Positions 61,630-64,000 of a DNA stretch of 64,000 nucleotides are shown here, piece after piece (position 1 is the stretch's first letter; every line of letters begins with the position of its first letter). The stretch spans positions 17,948 through 81,947 of the forward strand of contig JABVXV010000283.1 in NCBI GenBank assembly GCA_013365325.1. The letters are read 5' to 3'. Origin of the DNA: Dipetalonema caudispina. Lineage: Eukaryota; Nematoda; Chromadorea; Rhabditida; Onchocercidae. The notes under the pieces are model-generated. The model saw nothing but the letters and a program-made list of their open reading frames with translations, made no database searches and had not been told where the DNA came from. A program made the position numbers and the translations under genes.

Positions 61630-62421
61630 TTATTCCTGTTTGACACGACATACGGCAACAAAGTGTGCTTTGGTCACTGGACATAGATACCCTACAGGAC
61701 CATCTTCACAATTTGCGCATACCAAATATTTGACACCATCGCGAGCATGAGTAAAACCAATATTTTCAAAATCGAACATCCTTTCAACCTGCCACCTACA
61801 ACAACACTTGTAAAGTCTCCAAGTGTAATGTTTAATACTCTTATTTTATCAGGCCTGCAGATGATGACTATCAGTATTATGCAGACATTAGCGAGATACA
61901 TCTCTTATCGCAGCTTAAATGGGAAGTATCTGTTCATCGATCTTCCTTGTAACATGCCGTTAAATCCATTTTCTGATTAGGGTTACCAAGAGAAAACCAT
62001 GTCTTTACCAAACACCTGAAGTTGCCAGGAAATGTATTACACTAGACGTCGGCAATGACAATGGTGTAATCTTTGGTCCTAATGATTTAGATATTAAATG
62101 TCAGCGCTAAATGACAAGTCACTTCTTCATAACGCATTTATTTCACTAAATTCGAACACTGGTGCTTTGTACCACTAGAGTTTGTGCAGTATTACGTTTT
62201 CTAAAACAAAGGTATCGAAGCATGTTTTCACGAAAAACAAACCATGAATTGATGACCTCTGCGCTTATCGAAGTACTGTTTTTCGCCTGTCGACAAAATG
62301 GTAGCGAAAATGGCTTAGCATCCACAAAGGATGCAACATTAGGAGACAATATCGCGCAGTTACAACGCATGCAATGGATAGGAAGGGCATTTCGATTGTT
62401 TGCAGAAAGATTCTGAAACAT
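61630..62421 (-). CDS. Rab-interacting factor MSS4/RABIF
   Basis: MSS4 binds nucleotide-free exocytic Rabs as a weak exchange factor or chaperone in the cytosol. Exons 62239-62421 and 61630-61788 give 342 nt, 113 residues (human 123). Zinc-binding pairs CMRC (residues 17-20) and CANC (85-88) are present, separated as in the family. Family blocks: WFVERMFDFENIGFTHA across the splice, GVKYLVCANCEDGPVGY and FVAVCRVKQE at the C-terminus. The start codon directly abuts a GACTTAG acceptor, the hallmark of a trans-spliced downstream operon gene. The upstream coiled-coil gene stops 101 bases before it. Confidence 0.92.
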
Positions 62422-62522
62422 CTAAGTCTAGAAATTTTGCGGTATTGCTGGTTATCTCAGTGAAATCTGGAAAAAAAGAGAAAAGTGCAACTAAAGAAGA
62501 GGAAAACAATACAAGATCATTA
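62422..62522 (-). promoter_or_regulatory. Operon-type intercistronic region with spliced-leader acceptor
   Basis: 101 bases between the stop of the upstream gene (62523-62525) and the RABIF ATG, same strand. It contains a T/A-rich stretch and ends in TTTCTAGACTTAG immediately before ATG. Length and layout fit nematode operons, where the downstream message receives a spliced leader (SL1 in many clade III worms). Confidence 0.65.
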
Positions 62523-63363
62523 TTATGTGCTGAATGAGCGCTGTCCATTTCGAAACGAATTGATTAAACCGTCTTTCAGTGCGATCCGCCGATTCAAATC
62601 AGCTATCTTTGTACGCTGGTGATTTTCGTTCCTAAAAAGAAAAACCTTTCATTTTTTTCCTCTATTCAAACATTGCCTAATGGAAGTTATGACATAAAGA
62701 AAGTTCAGGAAAGAAAATCCCAAAAATTCGTGTCTATTTTTAATCCAGATAACGTCACTTCATACAAAAACTATTCGTTCTGAAAAAAATCTACGGCACT
62801 ATACAACAGCATATGTATTGTACCCAATTATATCAGAAGTAGAATCAATGGATTCTTTGAACTGTTCCAGTGATGCTTCCAAGTATCGTAACTTTAATGC
62901 GATATCCGAACCGTTTCCCTTTTCAGCTCTGTAACGTAATAGTCATTACTCGTTAATTAATGTATATCGAAACCTCAATTAAGACATTATGAGAGAAAGT
63001 GGCGAGAGTAGTCACTGAACTTAAATGCTTCGAATTGTGAAACGAAAGCAGCTGAACTAAGGAAAAGGGATAAATAAATCCACACTTCTTGATAGCATCT
63101 CGTGCTGGATATGACTATACATAGAAATCCTGAAATGTGTTTAGGATGAAGCCACCAAACCAAAGAAGTCCTGAAATATATTTAGGATAAAGCCATCAAA
63201 CCGAAGAAATCCTGGTATATGTTCAGGATGAAGCCGTTAAACCAATTCCATCCAACGAATGCGAGAAATAAATTAGAGAAATAACTCACAAGGCGATGAA
63301 GTTGTGGATGCTGTTGTAAATATTATTTAAATTCTTCAGGGCAGTGGTCCCATCCACACTCAT
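62523..63363 (-). CDS. Small coiled-coil protein, possibly Mediator MED9-like
   Basis: Exons 63290-63363, 62824-62928 and 62523-62631 join in matching phases to 288 nt, 95 residues. The protein starts MSVDGTTALKNLNNIYNSI and contains IALKLRYLEASLEQFKESID and KIADLNRRIALKDGLINSF; it is mostly helical with leucine heptads and has no cysteines or membrane segment. The pattern of a middle helix followed by a K-x2-LI helix near the C-terminus resembles the Cse2/MED9 Mediator subunit, but similarity is weak and other small coiled-coil subunits fit as well. It is upstream of RABIF in a likely operon. The gene model is better supported than the name. Confidence 0.6.
63121..63242. repeat. Three-copy 41-base tandem repeat
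   Basis: Three consecutive units of about 41 bases with the pattern AGAARTCCTGAAAT, then a TTTAGGATRAAGCC block, then AYCAAACC. They differ by a few transitions each. It sits in the first intron of the small coiled-coil gene. Confidence 0.8.
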
Positions 63364-64000
63364 AATAGCCACATTTAGGGGACTAAACTGATGAATATAT
63401 CCATTTCACCTTATCAGAAAAGCAATAACTTTCAACCAACTCTCATTTACGAAAACATCACACTGAACTGACCCGCACCTCTTCCACTCAGCATCATTAT
63501 AATACCTAGTATTGTTCGAAGTTTAAGTATGAATTTGTTCTGATAAAATTCGTTCTATACGGATGGTATGCGGATTTCAAATTTAATGGTATGGTCATTA
63601 GATGAGGATCTGTTGGAGTGATGGGGATAGAGGCAGAAGATAGTAGTCAGGTTGACCTCATAAAATGCATTTTACTGGTCTTTACTTTCATACTATTCCG
63701 GATATTTTTTACTTTTTTTTTTACTGCACTAAAGTACTTCCTAACGTGTTGTTATTTCAAATTGAGTATCTATTTAAAAATACTAAACATACAATTGTTC
63801 CTAATATCTTAAATACCCATTTTAGAATTCTTCTTTTTTCTGTACAGTTATTGTTATTACTCATTTATTCTTTGAATCGTCTTGGAAAGTATTCCTCATG
63901 ATTCGTAGTGATGTGTAATATACAGCAATTTGTTTTCCCGTTTTCTGATACGTTTTGTTTGAGAGATGATTGTAGTACGGGCATGGGGGGGGGGGGGGGG
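63364..64000. other. Upstream flank ending in poly-G
   Basis: Probable promoter side of the coiled-coil gene/RABIF operon. Frames at 63618-63901 (+) are low-complexity F/L/Y-rich chance frames. The last 16 bases (63985-64000) are all G, which is unlike the rest of this AT-rich sequence. Confidence 0.5.

Overview
This window is nuclear DNA of a nematode, most likely a filarial or other clade III worm. The evidence is AT-rich sequence (judged by eye), many short exons split by introns of about 50-1200 bp with GT-AG borders, spliced-leader-like TTTCAG/TTTAG acceptors just before several start codons, and nematode-style gene sets such as a homeodomain-less Pax2/5/8 (EGL-38 type) and a HECD-1 type HECT ligase. 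No phage, bacterial, viral or CRISPR material was seen. The genes are multi-exon, so I rebuilt them by joining exons at splice sites, requiring the reading phase to match at each junction and comparing with the families as I know them. No database search was run.

Layout, left to right. 2-2160 (+): 3' part of PIGS, a GPI-transamidase subunit. 3710-4225 and 5470-5975: a direct duplication carrying exon 1 of the next gene. 5744-7359 (+): protein phosphatase inhibitor-2. 7360-10868: tail-to-tail noncoding. 10869-31818 (-): a 60-exon, about 3,000-residue HECTD1/HECD-1 ubiquitin ligase, the dominant feature. 31819-34320: divergent promoter region. 34321-36006 (+): Rab-19/43-type GTPase. 37471-41079 (+): CTU1/TUT-1 tRNA thiolase, meeting 41156-44186 (-) IFRD/TIS7 tail to tail. 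44220-44761 (-): a possible uncharacterised gene end. 48863-53129 (-): Pax2/5/8 (EGL-38/PAX-2 type) with a poly-alanine N-terminus, flanked by 4 kb and 6.4 kb of apparently noncoding DNA. 59616-60420 (-): LSM3. 61630-62421 (-): RABIF/MSS4. 62523-63363 (-): a 95-residue coiled-coil protein, perhaps MED9-like. The last two look like an operon. The window ends in a run of G.

Most genes are conserved housekeeping factors (GPI anchoring, PP1 control, ubiquitylation, Rab traffic and Rab chaperoning, tRNA modification, mRNA decay/splicing), and they do not form one pathway. I found no clear new biological system. The observations most worth a second look are the duplicated first exon of inhibitor-2, a CCHC zinc knuckle built into the HECTD1 homologue, a 90-nt three-way-junction fold in one of its introns, two GC-AG introns sharing a GCAAGT donor, the consistent placement of long poly-T on the sense strand of introns, unusual nucleotide-binding residues in the Rab, and the poly-alanine Pax.
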